Shown here: piece by piece, positions 46,835 to 58,600 of the stretch | How positions within the stretch are numbered: the stretch's first letter is position 1 | How the letters are laid out: each line of letters begins with the position of its first letter | Origin: Oenanthe sinensis | Taxonomy: Eukaryota; Streptophyta; Magnoliopsida; Apiales; Apiaceae | DNA: 64,000 bases | Direction: 5' to 3' | Assembly: GCA_028671895.1 (NCBI GenBank) | Contig: CM053802.1 | Span: forward strand, 32,836,201-32,900,200 | The notes under the pieces: model-generated | What the model was told of the DNA's origin: nothing | What the model saw: only the letters and a program-made list of their open reading frames with translations | Databases searched by the model: none | Position numbers and translations under genes: made by a program

Positions 46835-46925
46835 ATCACAACTTAGGAATCATAAGTGTGATAATGAAGCTCTTAAGCTAAAGCTTAATGAAATAGAAGA
46901 ATACCTCAAGAAAATTTTAGGATGA
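46835..46925 (+). pseudogene. ORF II (aphid transmission factor) C-terminal remnant
   Basis: The last ~29 codons of a frame end EEYLKKILG with TGA at 46923-46925, overlapping the ATG of the next ORF. The charged helical end and its position directly before the virion-associated protein gene fit ORF II of caulimoviruses. Identification rests mainly on position. Confidence 0.55.
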
Positions 46926-47275
46926 GTCTTAAAGATTTATTAGAGGAATTTGAAACAAACATTAAGCCACAAATTAGAGAAATTCTCGATTTGCTTAAGA
47001 ATAGGTAGACGGAAAATGTTACCAGTAACATTGAAGCTGCAGCAGCAAAGATAATCACTGAGTTAAAATTAGCAATCCAGGATTGTCCGTGCAATAAGGA
47101 AATTCTTTATGCTCTCAACAGAAGACAGCACAAAGAAATTGACCTAATAGAGGAAACCTCTGGGATAAGAAAATATAGTTATCCAAACGACAATGTTGGA
47201 AACGAAGAATTAGGAACAGGGAAAAACCTTGGTAGCCTGACCTGGCCTTTTGGTGTTGACAAAAAATCAACATGA
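46922..47275 (+). pseudogene. ORF III virion-associated protein with internal stop
   Basis: 117 codons from ATG 46922 to TGA 47273-47275, with one in-frame TAG at 47006-47008 (codon 29). The N-terminal half is a likely coiled coil (tetramerisation in the family). The middle has CPCNKEIL and the C-terminal part has YSYPN, GNEELG and LTWPF, hallmarks of the Caulimovirus virion-associated, DNA-binding protein. Length is near the family norm. Its stop overlaps the coat-protein ATG (ATGA at 47272). Confidence 0.85.
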
Positions 47276-48744
47276 ATTACCTAAGAATCGTAGAAGATAT
47301 CTTCTGGGGTAATCTAAAAGAAGGAAAATTGCAAGTTAACGACGACAACTTTGAGGTCCTCGAACAAGCAATTAGATTAATGGAAATAGATGATGAATCT
47401 ATAGCCAACCAGGAAATAAAAGACAATAAAGATCTAAGATCCCTTTTCGGAATCAAAGATTATGACTTTCTTAATACTATTGAAGAATTCAGTTCAGAGG
47501 AACAAGAAGAATTCCAAGATAATACAGATATGGATAGTTCAGAGAATGAAGAAATAGAAAATCTCAGAACTACCAATCAGGACACAACTCCTCTTAAAAG
47601 AGAAAAAGGAGAAACGTCAAAACCTGAAGAAAATAGGAAAAGAAAAGGAAATTTCTATCCCTTCAATCCTAATAAAGATACTACTAACATATTTGGTAGT
47701 AACATCCTAAACATTGACAATAGGTCAAATAGAAAAGAACTCATAGATTTGTGGGCTAAGGAAATTAGTTTGATTATTCAGACTAACAAAGAAGCTTATG
47801 ATGACCAAAGCACTGTTTTGCTTCTAGTTGAACATAAGACTTTAGGTGTTATTAATTCTTTTATTAAGAACACTAATTGGGAACCAACTATGAGTCCAGT
47901 TACAGCCTTCGAAAACATTCTAGATGCAATATACACTATGTTTTTAGGCATAAATCAGTCCTCTAATAAACTCCAAGAGTTATTAAGCATAAAAATTAAT
48001 GCAAAAACCATGCTCACCAACATGCAGCTTTGCGACATATGTTTTCTTGATCAATTCTATGGAGATTATGAAAAATATCTTTATCAATTAAATGATCAAA
48101 CAGAATATGTGAAATATGTCAAAGATTATCTTTTAAAGATCCCTTTGGTAGGATTAAAAGCCTTAGAAAGATTTAATCTAGAAGCAACAGGCCCGGCAGA
48201 ATATAGCTTAGCCTACGCGCAAAGGATAGTCAAAGAAGAAATTGCTAAAGTCTGTGATCTCGCAAGAAAGCAGAAGCAATTAAAATCCTTCAGTAAGCAA
48301 TGTTGCGACAGGATTGTTGAAAGACCATTTGAGTATGGATGTAGGAAGTCTTCCTACAAAAAGAATTATAAAAAGAAATCGTATAAACATACGAAGAGAT
48401 ACAGGTTTACAAAGAAAAGAAAACCTTTTAAACCAGGAAAATACGTTAAAAAGAGAACTTTTAAGAAGTTCTCTAACGATAAACAAAAGTTTTGCCCAAA
48501 AGGCAAGAAAAATTGCAGGTGTTGGATCTGTAATGAAGAAGGACACTATGCGAATGAGTGCCCCAATAGGAAAAAGCATGACAAAAAGGTACAAATGCTT
48601 TGACAAGTTTATTCTCTGGGATATACTCCTATAGAAGAACCATATGAGGATACGGAAGAAGTATACTCGATTGAAGAAATTGACCCCGGACCAGAAGAGT
48701 CAGATTCTAATGATTCATCTTCCTCAAGATCAGAGTCAGATTGA
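47272..48744 (+). pseudogene. ORF IV coat protein, full length with one internal TGA
   Basis: 490 codons from ATG 47272 to TGA 48742-48744, interrupted by TGA at 48601-48603 (codon 444). It has an acidic N-terminal domain, a central capsid region, a Lys/Arg-rich RNA/DNA-binding tract (about codons 345-405), a CCHC zinc knuckle CWICNEEGHYANEC (48520-48561) and an acidic Ser/Glu/Asp-rich C-terminal tail after the premature stop. This arrangement and length match Caulimovirus coat-protein precursors. Overlaps ORF V in another frame. Confidence 0.92.
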
Positions 48745-50736
48745 AGAAGAAGTAGTGATGACCAACATCACTAATCCAAACTCTATTTATATCTTAGGAA
48801 AATTAAAATTTGCAGGATATAAACAGATAGAATTACATTGTTATGTAGATACAGGTGCCAGCCTCTGCATTGCAAGTAAATTTGTAATACCGCCAGAACA
48901 TTGGGTTAACGCGGAAAGACCTATACAGGTAAAGATCGCTAATGGAAGTACCATTACAATCAACAAGGTATGTAAAAACCTTAATATATTGATAGCAGGT
49001 GAAATATTTCATATTCCTACTGTTTATCAGCAAGAATCCGGAATAGATTTTATAATTGGTAATAATTTTTGTCAATTATATGAACCATTTATCCAATATA
49101 CAAAAATGATTATACTAACACTTGCAGGACAAGAAGTATATATCAGAAAGATAACAACAGCTCGTAGAGTTGGAGTTGCAGGATTTCTTGAATCAATGAA
49201 GAAAAATTCAAAAATCAGACAACCTGATGCTATCAACATTAGCCCTAATAAAATATTTCTTTTTCAGAAGGGGAAGGATAGTATTAAAAAATTTAGAGAA
49301 TTAAAAGATGCTTGTAATAATTTGATTCTTGAAACAGAAAGAAAAGTGATAATCGAAAGATTATTAGATTCAGTCTGCTCAGAAAATCCATTGGATCCAA
49401 CAAAGACCAAGAAATGGATGAAAGCAACGATCAAGCTTAGGGACTCAAAAACTGCAATTAAGGTAAAACCAATGAAATATAGCCCAGTAGATCGAGAAGA
49501 ATTTGGTAAACAGATTCAAGAGCTCTTGGATATGAAGATCATCATACCTAGTAAATCACCTCACATGTCTCCAGCCTTCCTTGTGGAAAATGAAGCAGAA
49601 AAGAGAAGAGGAAAGAAAAGAATGGTAGTCAACTATAAGGCAGTCAATGATTCCACAATAGGAGATAGCCATAATTTACCCAATAAGGATGAACTTCTCG
49701 CCCTTAACAGAGGTAAGAAAATGTTTAGTTCTTTAGACTGTAAATCAGGTTTTTGGCAGGTACTACTAGATGAAGAATCACAGCTATTGACAGCATTCAC
49801 ATGTCCTCAAGGACATTTCAATGGATCGTTGTTCCATTTGGACTCAAACAGGCTCCATCCATTTTTCAAAGACACATGCAAAACGCATTTAGGTCCTTTG
49901 AAACATTTTGTTGTGTTTATGTTGATGACATTCTTATCTTTAGTGATAATGAACAGGATCATTTAAGACATTTAGCAACAGTTCTGAAGAAATGTCAGTA
50001 TCTTGGAATAATTCTTTCTAAGAAGAAAGCACAACTCTTCAAAACAAAGATTAATTTCTTAGGACTGGAAATTGATCAAGGAACTCATTGTCCGCAAGGC
50101 CACATTCTGGAGCATATTAAGAAATTTCCAGACAGTATTGAAGACAAAAAGCAATTGCAAAGATTTTTAGGCATACTAACATATGCATCTGATTATATTC
50201 CAAAACTTGCAGCTATTCGTGCGCCATTGCAGGTCAAGCTCAAAAAGGATATTCCATGGGAATGGAAAGAATCTGATACAGACTATATCTGTAAGATAAA
50301 AAAGAATCTTAAGGGTTTTCCAAAACTCTACCATCCAGATCCTAGTGACAAGCTCATCATTGAGACTGATGCTTCAGGAGAATACTGGGGAGGGGTTCTT
50401 AAAGCAGTAAGTTTCGATAAAGAATTAATCTGCCGGTATGCGTCAGGTAGCTTTAAAGATGCTGAAAGAAATTACCACTCTAACGAGAAGGAATATCTTG
50501 CAGTAATTAGAGTTATTAATAAATTTTCTATTTATCTAACTCCAACAAAATTTTTGGTTAGAACTGATAATAGAAACTTTACTTATTTTCTTCGTATTAA
50601 GTTACAGGGAGACAATAAGCAAGGAAGACTTGTCCGTTGGCAACAATGGTTAAGCAGATACAGCTTTGATGTCGAGCACATTGAAGGAGTCAAAAACTAT
50701 TTAGCAGATTTTTTAATAAGGGAATACCAGCAATAA
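48644..50736 (+). pseudogene. ORF V protease, reverse transcriptase and RNase H, one frameshift
   Basis: From ATG 48644 (a later ATG at 48758 is also possible) the frame holds an aspartic protease with YVDTGAS (about 48841-48861) and RT blocks to TAFTCPQGHF. A one-base deletion near 49812-49818 moves the rest to another frame: VPFGLKQAPSIFQ, the catalytic YVDDILIFSD (about 49918), then RNase H with DASGEYWGG (about 50368), NEKEYLAV and RTDNRNF, ending at TAA 50734-50736. There is no integrase, as expected for a pararetrovirus. In the first frame the ORF is misread to 49966. Confidence 0.93.
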
Positions 50737-50803
50737 TTATACTAATGACATCATTCGATGCATCGTTTGCTTACTTTTGCAGGAATCCAAGGCACTAAAG
50801 GCC

Positions 50804-50810
50804 TATAAAT
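50804..50810 (+). promoter_or_regulatory. TATA box of a 19S-type promoter before ORF VI
   Basis: CCTATAAATACT lies in the gap between ORF V and ORF VI, about 112 bases before the ORF VI ATG. Caulimoviruses transcribe ORF VI from a separate subgenomic promoter in this place. Confidence 0.6.
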
Positions 50811-50921
50811 ACTGAGAGTTATGAGATGCAAACACACAAACAATTCTCTATATCTTCCTCTCAATAGCAAAAGCTTCTCTGCTTAGTAGTAAAATCTCTT
50901 TCTTTGAGGTCCTATAAAACT

Positions 50922-52613
50922 ATGGACACTTCCATGGAAAACACTTGTGAACAATTAGCCCTTAGGGAGACTATTCTGATGAAGAAAATTCATCTACTCC
51001 AAGAAGAACTCCTTATTGTTCGAGCAGAAATTTGTTATGTAAGGAAGTACTCTCTTCCTGAACATCAAAAGGTTATTTCATCACCTTCTTCAGAAATGGA
51101 CAAAGATGAGGCTATTCCAGAGCAAACGGCTCCTGGTAAAGAATCAACAAATCAGTTGAAACCTGTGAATTTGGTAAAAATTCAGACTGAGGTTCAGACC
51201 TCCACAACTCAAAAGGTTATTTCATCACCTTCTTCAGAAATGGACAAAGATGAGGCTATTCCAGAGCAAACGGCTCCTGGTAAAGAATCAACAAATCCGT
51301 TGAAACCTGTGAATTTGGTAAAAATTCAGACTGAGGTTCAGACCTCCACAACATCGGGTTCTACCTCAAGTTTAAACTTGAGACCCAATGGGGGAATTCA
51401 AATCTCAACAAAGACTGAAGATCAAACTTCAGCAGTCCCTTCGGTGATCCCAACAGGGTATAAGGCTAAAAAATCTTACTACGTAGTATTCAATGGTCCT
51501 CATGCAGGAATATATACTACCTGGAACATTGCAGAAAAAGCGATAAAAGGTTTTTCTGGAATTAAGCACAAAAAGTACAAGACTTTCGAAGAAGCCCAGG
51601 CTGCATCAAGAGTCTTTACCAATACTAATTTTAGAGCACCCCTTGAATTAATCTGTTCAGCAGAAGCAATCAAGCCGAGCTACTCAAAAATGCTTACAAA
51701 GGAGGCAACTACAAAAAATATCCTTGGAACCATTCCAAAAAGTCAGCAACTACTGACGGATACAGACGAGGATGTTCTTGATACATAGTATTTAGGATTC
51801 AGCTATTTATTCCAACTCGGAAGACAAGCTACAGAAAATGAATTTGCAGAAGAACATTACTTCACCACAGATAAGAAGAATGTGTCCTACTTCAATTTCT
51901 ATCCTAGGTCTCACCCAGAAATGGTCCATGAAGCCTATCAATATGGATTAATTTTTCAGATTTATCCATCCAGCAACTTGTTAGAAATCTCTAAATTTTC
52001 GCCGGAGTTTAAGGAAGCAGTCAAGAATTTTAGGAAAAAGTGTCTTAAAAATTCTGATAAAGAAATCTACCTCAAGTTCACCAGCACCATCATACACTGG
52101 GAACAAGAAGCTGATGAAGATTTTGGGATGGCTGTTTAGCCATATCATTATGTATAGATTGGAGCTGTAAATGAAAAGATCTATTTTCCAAGTCAAGCCA
52201 TGGAAGCAAAGCTCGACAAAGAAGATCTTAGGAAACTTGCTGAGGTAAAGTTAATTAATTTAATTAACAAAATCTTTAGTGTAAAACCAGATGACAAGCT
52301 CAAGGTCAACCTGGCTACCACATACTGCCTTATGACGTCTTATTCACACAAAGGATTAAGTCAGTCAGATTGGGAAAAAATTGAAGCATTCAAGGTATGC
52401 ATTACACATACGTATGCACTAGGAAAGCACAACGAGTCTTTTTGTCAGAAGAAGATGAAGGAGCTAAAGAAATTTGGTATAGAAGGAAAATGCCAAATCT
52501 GTGGTCCCGCCACTAACAAAGAAAAGCAAGAAGCATCTACTTTAGAAAAAGCAGAAGCATCTACTTTAGAAAAGCAGCTTTATGAAAAGCAAAAGCAGAC
52601 GACAGCTTTATGA
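50922..52613 (+). pseudogene. ORF VI transactivator/inclusion-body protein with three internal stops
   Basis: One frame of 563 codons from ATG 50922 to TGA 52611-52613, broken by TAG at 51786-51788, TAG at 52137-52139 and TAG at 52155-52157. Near codons 185-235 is SYYVVFNGPHAGIYTTW...AIKGFSGIKHKKY, the RNase H1-like fold characteristic of Caulimovirus ORF VI. In this family ORF VI reinitiates translation on polycistronic viral RNA and forms inclusion bodies. The N-terminal part has a tandem duplication of 48 codons (51069-51212 and 51213-51356) in a low-complexity linker. C-terminal CQICG and AEASTLEK repeats are also present. Confidence 0.9.
51069..51356 (+). repeat. 144-bp tandem duplication inside ORF VI
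   Basis: Two directly adjacent 144-bp copies, each starting KVISSPSSEMDKDEAIPEQ, with only a few differences (N-Q versus N-P after KEST). The frame is kept, so it adds 48 residues. Confidence 0.95.
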
Positions 52614-52687
52614 AAAGCAAAAGCAGAAGACAAAGAGCATCTACTTTATGTAAAGCAGAGGCATCTTCTACTTTAATAATGCAAGAC
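52528..52687 (+). repeat. Short degenerate repeats at the 3' edge of the pararetrovirus
   Basis: GAAGCATCTACTTTAGAAAA occurs twice with 24-bp spacing, then in weaker form near 52634 and 52660. The first copies code for the ORF VI C-terminus. The non-coding copies after 52613 sit where a caulimovirus intergenic region with the full-length promoter would begin, and resemble its repeated GCATCT/AAAGCAGA elements. The rest of that region is missing. Confidence 0.5.
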
Positions 52688-55600
52688 CTTCATTCTTGAC
52701 TCGTTTAAACATTGAAACAACTTGTAAACTCTTATAGAATCATTCTTGGGTCATTTGAACATGAAAACATTATGTAACAATTTAAGACTTCTTTCATTAC
52801 TCGTTCAAACTTAGAAAGAATTTTTAGCTTCATTCTTCACTCGTTCGGACATGGAAACAACTTGTAAACTCTTATAGGATCATTCTTGAATCATTTGAAC
52901 ACGAAAGGAATTTGTAACAATTTGAGGTTTCATTCTTGACTCGTTCGAACTTGGAAACAACTTGTACCCTCATTCTTGACTCGTTTCAACATGAAAACAA
53001 CTTGTAAACTCTTGTAGAATTAATCTTGGCACATTTGAACTTTAAAACAATTCATAACAATTTAAGGCTCTAATCCTGACTCTTTCAAACTCAGAAACAG
53101 TTTGTTGATTCATTCTTGACTCGTTTCAACATAAAAACAACTTGAAAACTCTTGTAAGATCAATCTTGGATCAATTAAAAATAAAAACAATTCGTAACAA
53201 TTTGAGGCTTCATTTCTAGCTCATTTGAACATGAAAATAATTTAAGACTTCATTCCTGACTTGCTCGAACTTTGAAACAACTTGTAACTTCATTATTGAC
53301 TCGTTCGAACATGGAATGAACTTGTAAACTCTTGTAGGATAATTCTATAATCCTTTGAAAATGAAAACAATTTAAGACTTCAATTTTGACTCGATCTAAC
53401 AGAGAAACAAGTTGTAGATTCATTCTTGACTCGTTTAAACATTGAAACAACTTGTAAAATCTTGTAGGATCATTCTTGGCTCATTTGAACATGAAAGGAA
53501 TTTGTAAAAATTTAAGGCTTCATCCTTGACCCGTTCGAACTTGGAAACAACTTGTTCCCTCATCCTTGACTCGTTTTAATATGAAAATAACTTGTAAACT
53601 CTTATAGGATCAATCTTGGCTCATTTAAACTTGAAAACAAATCGTAACAATTTGAAGCTTTAATCTTAACTCGTTCAAACTTGGAAACAATTTTTAGCTT
53701 CATTCTTGACTCGTTTCAACATGAAAACTTGTAAACTCTTGTAGGATCAATCTTGGCTCATTTAAACTTTAAAACAATTCGTAACAGTTTGAGGCTTTAA
53801 TTCTGACTCGTTAAACTTGGAAACAGTTTGTTGCTTCATTCTTGACTCGTTTCAACAAGAAAACAACGTGTAAACTCTTGTAAGATCTATCTTGAATCAA
53901 TTAAATATGAAAACAATTCGTAACAATTTGAGGCTTCATTTTTGGCTCATTTGAACATGAAAATAATTTGAGACTTCATTCCTGACTTGTTCGAACTTAG
54001 AACCAACTTGTAGCTTCGTTATTGACTCGTTCGAAAATGGAATCAACTTAGAAACTCATGTAGAATAATTCATTATTCCTTTGAAAATGAAAACAATTTG
54101 AGTCTTCAATTTTGACTCGATCGAACTGAGAAACAAGTTGTAGCTTCATTCTTGACTCGTTTAAATATTGAAACAACTTGTAAACTCTTATAGGATCATT
54201 CTTGGGTCATTTGAACATGAAAATATTAACAATTTAAGACTTCTTTCATTACTCGTTCAAACTTAGAAAGAATTTTTAGCTTCATTCTTCACTCGTTCGG
54301 ACATGGAAACAACTTGTAAACTCTTGTAGGATCATTCTTGGCTCATTTGAACATGAAAGGAATTTGTAACAATTTAAGGCTTCATCCTTGACTCGTTCGA
54401 ACTTGGAAACAACTTGTACCCTCATTCTTGACTCGTTTCAACATGAAAACAACTTGTAAACTCTTGTAGAATTAATCTTGGCACATTTGAACTTTAAAAC
54501 AATTCGTAACAATTTAAGGCTCTAATCTTGACTCTTTCAAACTCAGAAACAGTTTGTTGATTCATTCTTGACTCGTTTCAACATAAAAAAAAACTTGTAA
54601 ACTCTTGTACGATCAATCTTGGCTCATTTGAATTTTAAAACAATTCGTAACAATTTGAGGCGTTAATTTTGACTCGTTCAAACTTGGGAACAGTTTGTAG
54701 CTTCATTCTTGACTCGTTTCAACATAAAAACAACTTGTAAACTCTTGTAAGATAAATCTTGGCTCATTTGAATTTTAAAACAATTCGTAACAATTTGAGA
54801 TGTTAATTTTAACTCGTTCAAACTTGGGAACAGTTTGTAGCTTCATTCTTGACTCGTTTCAACATAAAAATAACTTGTAAACTCTTGTAAGATAAATCTT
54901 GGATCAATTAAAAATGAAAACAATTCGTAACAATTTGAGGCTTCATTTTTAACTCATTTGAACATGAAAATAATTTAAAACTTCATTCCTGACTTGCTCG
55001 AACTTAGAAACAACATGTAACTTCATTATTGACTCGTTCAAACATGGAATGAACTTGTAAACTCTTGTAGGATAATTCTTTACTCCTTTGAAAATGAAAA
55101 CAATTTAAGACTTCAATTTTGACTCGATCTAACAGAGAAACAAGTTGTAGCTTCATTCTTGACTCGTTTAAACATTGAAACAACTTGTAAAATCTTGTAG
55201 GATCACTCTTGGCTCATTTGAACATGAAAGGAATTTGTAACAATTTAAGGCTTCATTCTTGACCCGTTCGAACTTGGAAACAACTTGTTCCCTCATCCTT
55301 GACTCGTTTCAACATGAAAATAACTTGTAAACTCTTGTAGGATGAATCTTGGCTCATTTAAACTTGAAAACAATTCATAACAATTTGAAGCTTTAATCTT
55401 GACTTGTTCAAACTGGGAAACAATTTGTAGCTTCATTCTTGACTCGTTTCAACATGAAACAACTTGTAAACTCTTGTAGGATCAATCTTGGCTCATTTGA
55501 ACTTTAAAACAATTCGTAACAATTTGAGGCTTTAATTATGACTCGTTCAAACTTGAAAACAGTTTGTAGCTTCATTCTTGACTCGTTTCAACATGAAAAC

Positions 55601-58600
55601 AACTTGTAAACTCTTGTAAGATCAATCTTGAATAAATTAAATATGAAAACAATTCGTAACAATTTGAGGCTTCATTTTTAGCTCATTTGAACATGAAAAT
55701 AATTTGAGACTTCATTCCTGACTTGTTCGAACTTAGAAACAACTTGTAGCTTCATTATTGACTCGTTCGAAAATGGAATCAACTTAGAAACTCTTATAGA
55801 ATAATTCTTTATTCCTTTGAAAATGAAAACAATTTGAGGCTTCAATTTTGACTCGATCGAACTGAGAAACAAGTTGTAGCTTCATTCATGACTCGTTTAA
55901 ACAGTGAAACAACTTGTAAACTCGTATAGGATCATTCTTGGGTCATTTGAACATGAAAACATTATGTAACAATTTAAGACTTCTTTCATTACTCGTTCAA
56001 ACTTAGAAAGAATTTTTAGCTTCATTCTTCACTCGTTCGGACATGGAAACAACTTGTAAACTCTTGTAGGATCATTCTTGGCTCATTTGAACATGAAAGG
56101 AATTTGTAACAATTTAAGGCTTCATCCTTGACTCGTTCGAACTTGGAAACAACTTGTACCTTCATTCTTGACTCGTTTCAACATGAAAATAACTTGTAAA
56201 CTCTTGTAAAATTAACCTTGGCACATTTGAACTTTAAAACAATTCGTAACAATTTAAGGCTCTAATCTTGACTCTTTCAAACTCAGAAACAGTTTGTTGA
56301 TTCATTCTTGACTCGTTTCAACATAAAAATAACTTGTAAACTCTTGTAGGATCAATCTTGGCTCATTTGAATTTTAAAACAATTCGTAACAATTTAAGGC
56401 TCTAATCTTGACTCTTTCAAACTTGGAAACAGTTTTTTGATTCATTCTTGACTCGTTTCAACATAAAAAAAAACTTGTAAACTCTTGTAGGATCAATCTT
56501 GGTTCATTTGAATTTTAAACTAATTCGTAACAATTTGAGGCGTTAATTTTGACTCGTTCAAACTAGGAAACAGTTTGTAGCTTCATTCTTGACTCGTTTC
56601 AACATAAAAACAACTTGTAAACTCTTGTAAGATCAATCTTGGATCAATTAAAAATAAAAACAATTCGTAACAATTTGAGGCTTCATTTTTAGCTCATTTG
56701 AACATGAAAATAATTTAAGACTTCATTCCTTACTTGCTCGAACTTAGAAACAACTTGTAACTTCATTATTGACTCGTTCGAACATGGAATGAACTTGTAA
56801 ACTCTTGTAGGATAATTATTTACTCCTTTGAAAATGAAAACAATTTAAGACTTCAATTTTGACTCGATCTAACAGAGAAACAAGTTGTAGCAGCATTCTT
56901 GACTCGTTTAAACATTGAAACAACTTGTAAAATCTTGTAGGATCATTCTTGGCTCATTTGAACATGAAAAGAATTTGTAACAATTTAAGGTTCATCCTTG
57001 ACTCGTTCGAACTTGGAAATAACTTGTACCCTCATTCTTGACTCGTTTCAACATGAAAATAACTTGTAAACTCTTGTAGAATTAATCTTGGCACATTTGA
57101 ACTTTAAAACAATTCGTAACAATTTAAGGCACTAATCTTGACTCTTTCAAACTCAGAAACAGTTTGTTGATTCATTCTTGACTCGTTTCAACATAAAAAA
57201 AAACTTGTAAACTCTTGTAGGATAAATCTTGGCTCATTTGAATTTTATAACAATTCGTAACAATTTGAGGCGTTAATTTTGACTCGTTCAAACTTGGGAA
57301 CAGTTTGTAGCTTCATTCTTGACTCGTTTCAACATAAAAACAACTTGTAAACTCTTGTAAGATAAATCTTGGATCAATTAAAAATGAAAACAATTCGTAA
57401 CAATTTGAGGCTTCATTTTTAACTCATTTGAACATGAAAATAATTTAAAACTTCATTCCTGACTTGCTCGAACTTAGAAACAACTTGTAACTTCATTATT
57501 GACTCGTTCATACATGGAATGAACTTGTAAACTCTTGTAGGATAATTCTTTACTCCTTTGAAAATGAAAACAATTTAAGACTTCAATTTTGACTCGATCT
57601 AACAGAGAAACAAGTTGTAGCTTCATTCTTGACTCGTTTAAACATTGAAACAACTTGTAAAATCTTGTAGGATCATTCTTGGCTCATTTCAACATGAAAG
57701 GAATTTGTAACAATTTAAGGCTTCATTCTTGACCCGTTCGAACTTGGAAACAACTTGTTCCCTCATCCTTGACTCGTTTCAACATGAAAATAACTTGTAA
57801 ACTCTTGTAGGATGAATCTTGGCTCATTTAAACTTGAAAACAATTCATAACAATTTGAAGCTTTAATCTTGACTATTCAAACTGGGAAACAATTTGTAGC
57901 TTCATTCTTGACTCGTTTCAACATGAAACAACTTGTAAACTCTTGTAGGATCAATCTTGGCTCATTTGAACTTTAAAACAATTCGTAACAATTTGAGGCT
58001 TTAATTATGACTCGTTCAAACTTGGAAACAGTTTGTAGCTTCATTCTTGACTCGTTTCAACATTAAAACAACTTGTAAATTCTTGTAAGATCAATCTTGA
58101 ATCAATTAAATATGAAAACAATTCATAACAATTTGAGGCTTCATTTTTAGCTCATTTGAAAATCAAAATAATTTGAGACTTCATTCCTGACTTCTTCGAA
58201 CTTAGAAACAACTTGTAGCTTCATTATTGACTCGTTCGAAAATGGAATCAACTTAGAAACTCTTATAGAATAATTCTTTATTCCTTTGAAAATAAAAACA
58301 ATTTGAGGCTTCAATTTTGACTCGATCGAACTGAGAAACAAGTTGTAGCTTCATTCATGACTCGTTTAAACGGTGAAACAACTTGTAAACTCGTATAGGA
58401 TCATTCTTGGGTCATTTGAACATGAAAACATTATGTAACAATTTAAGACTTCTTTCATTACTCGTTCAAACTTAGAAAGAATTTTTAGCTTCATTCTTCA
58501 CTCGTTCGGACATGAAAACAACTTGTAAACTCTTGTAGAATCATTCTTGGCTCATTTGAACATGAAAGGAATTTATAACAATTTAAGGGTTCATCCTTGA

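Larger units (their letters stand above)
46835..52687 (+). mobile_element. Endogenous pararetrovirus, genus Caulimovirus type, truncated
   Basis: A 5.85-kb plus-strand block with unlike composition to the satellite carries five collinear reading frames in Caulimovirus order: end of ORF II, ORF III (virion-associated), IV (coat), V (protease-RT-RNase H) and VI (transactivator). ATGA start/stop overlaps link II-III and III-IV. The movement protein, ORF VII, most of ORF II and the large intergenic region are absent. All five frames are damaged or cut, with no integrase, so it is a fossil insert. Flanks are satellite, with about 53 bp of satellite missing at the site. Confidence 0.93.

Noticed and set aside
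46906..47094. Minus-strand 62-codon ORF over the virion-associated protein gene
   Set aside because: Antisense shadow of a well-identified viral frame.
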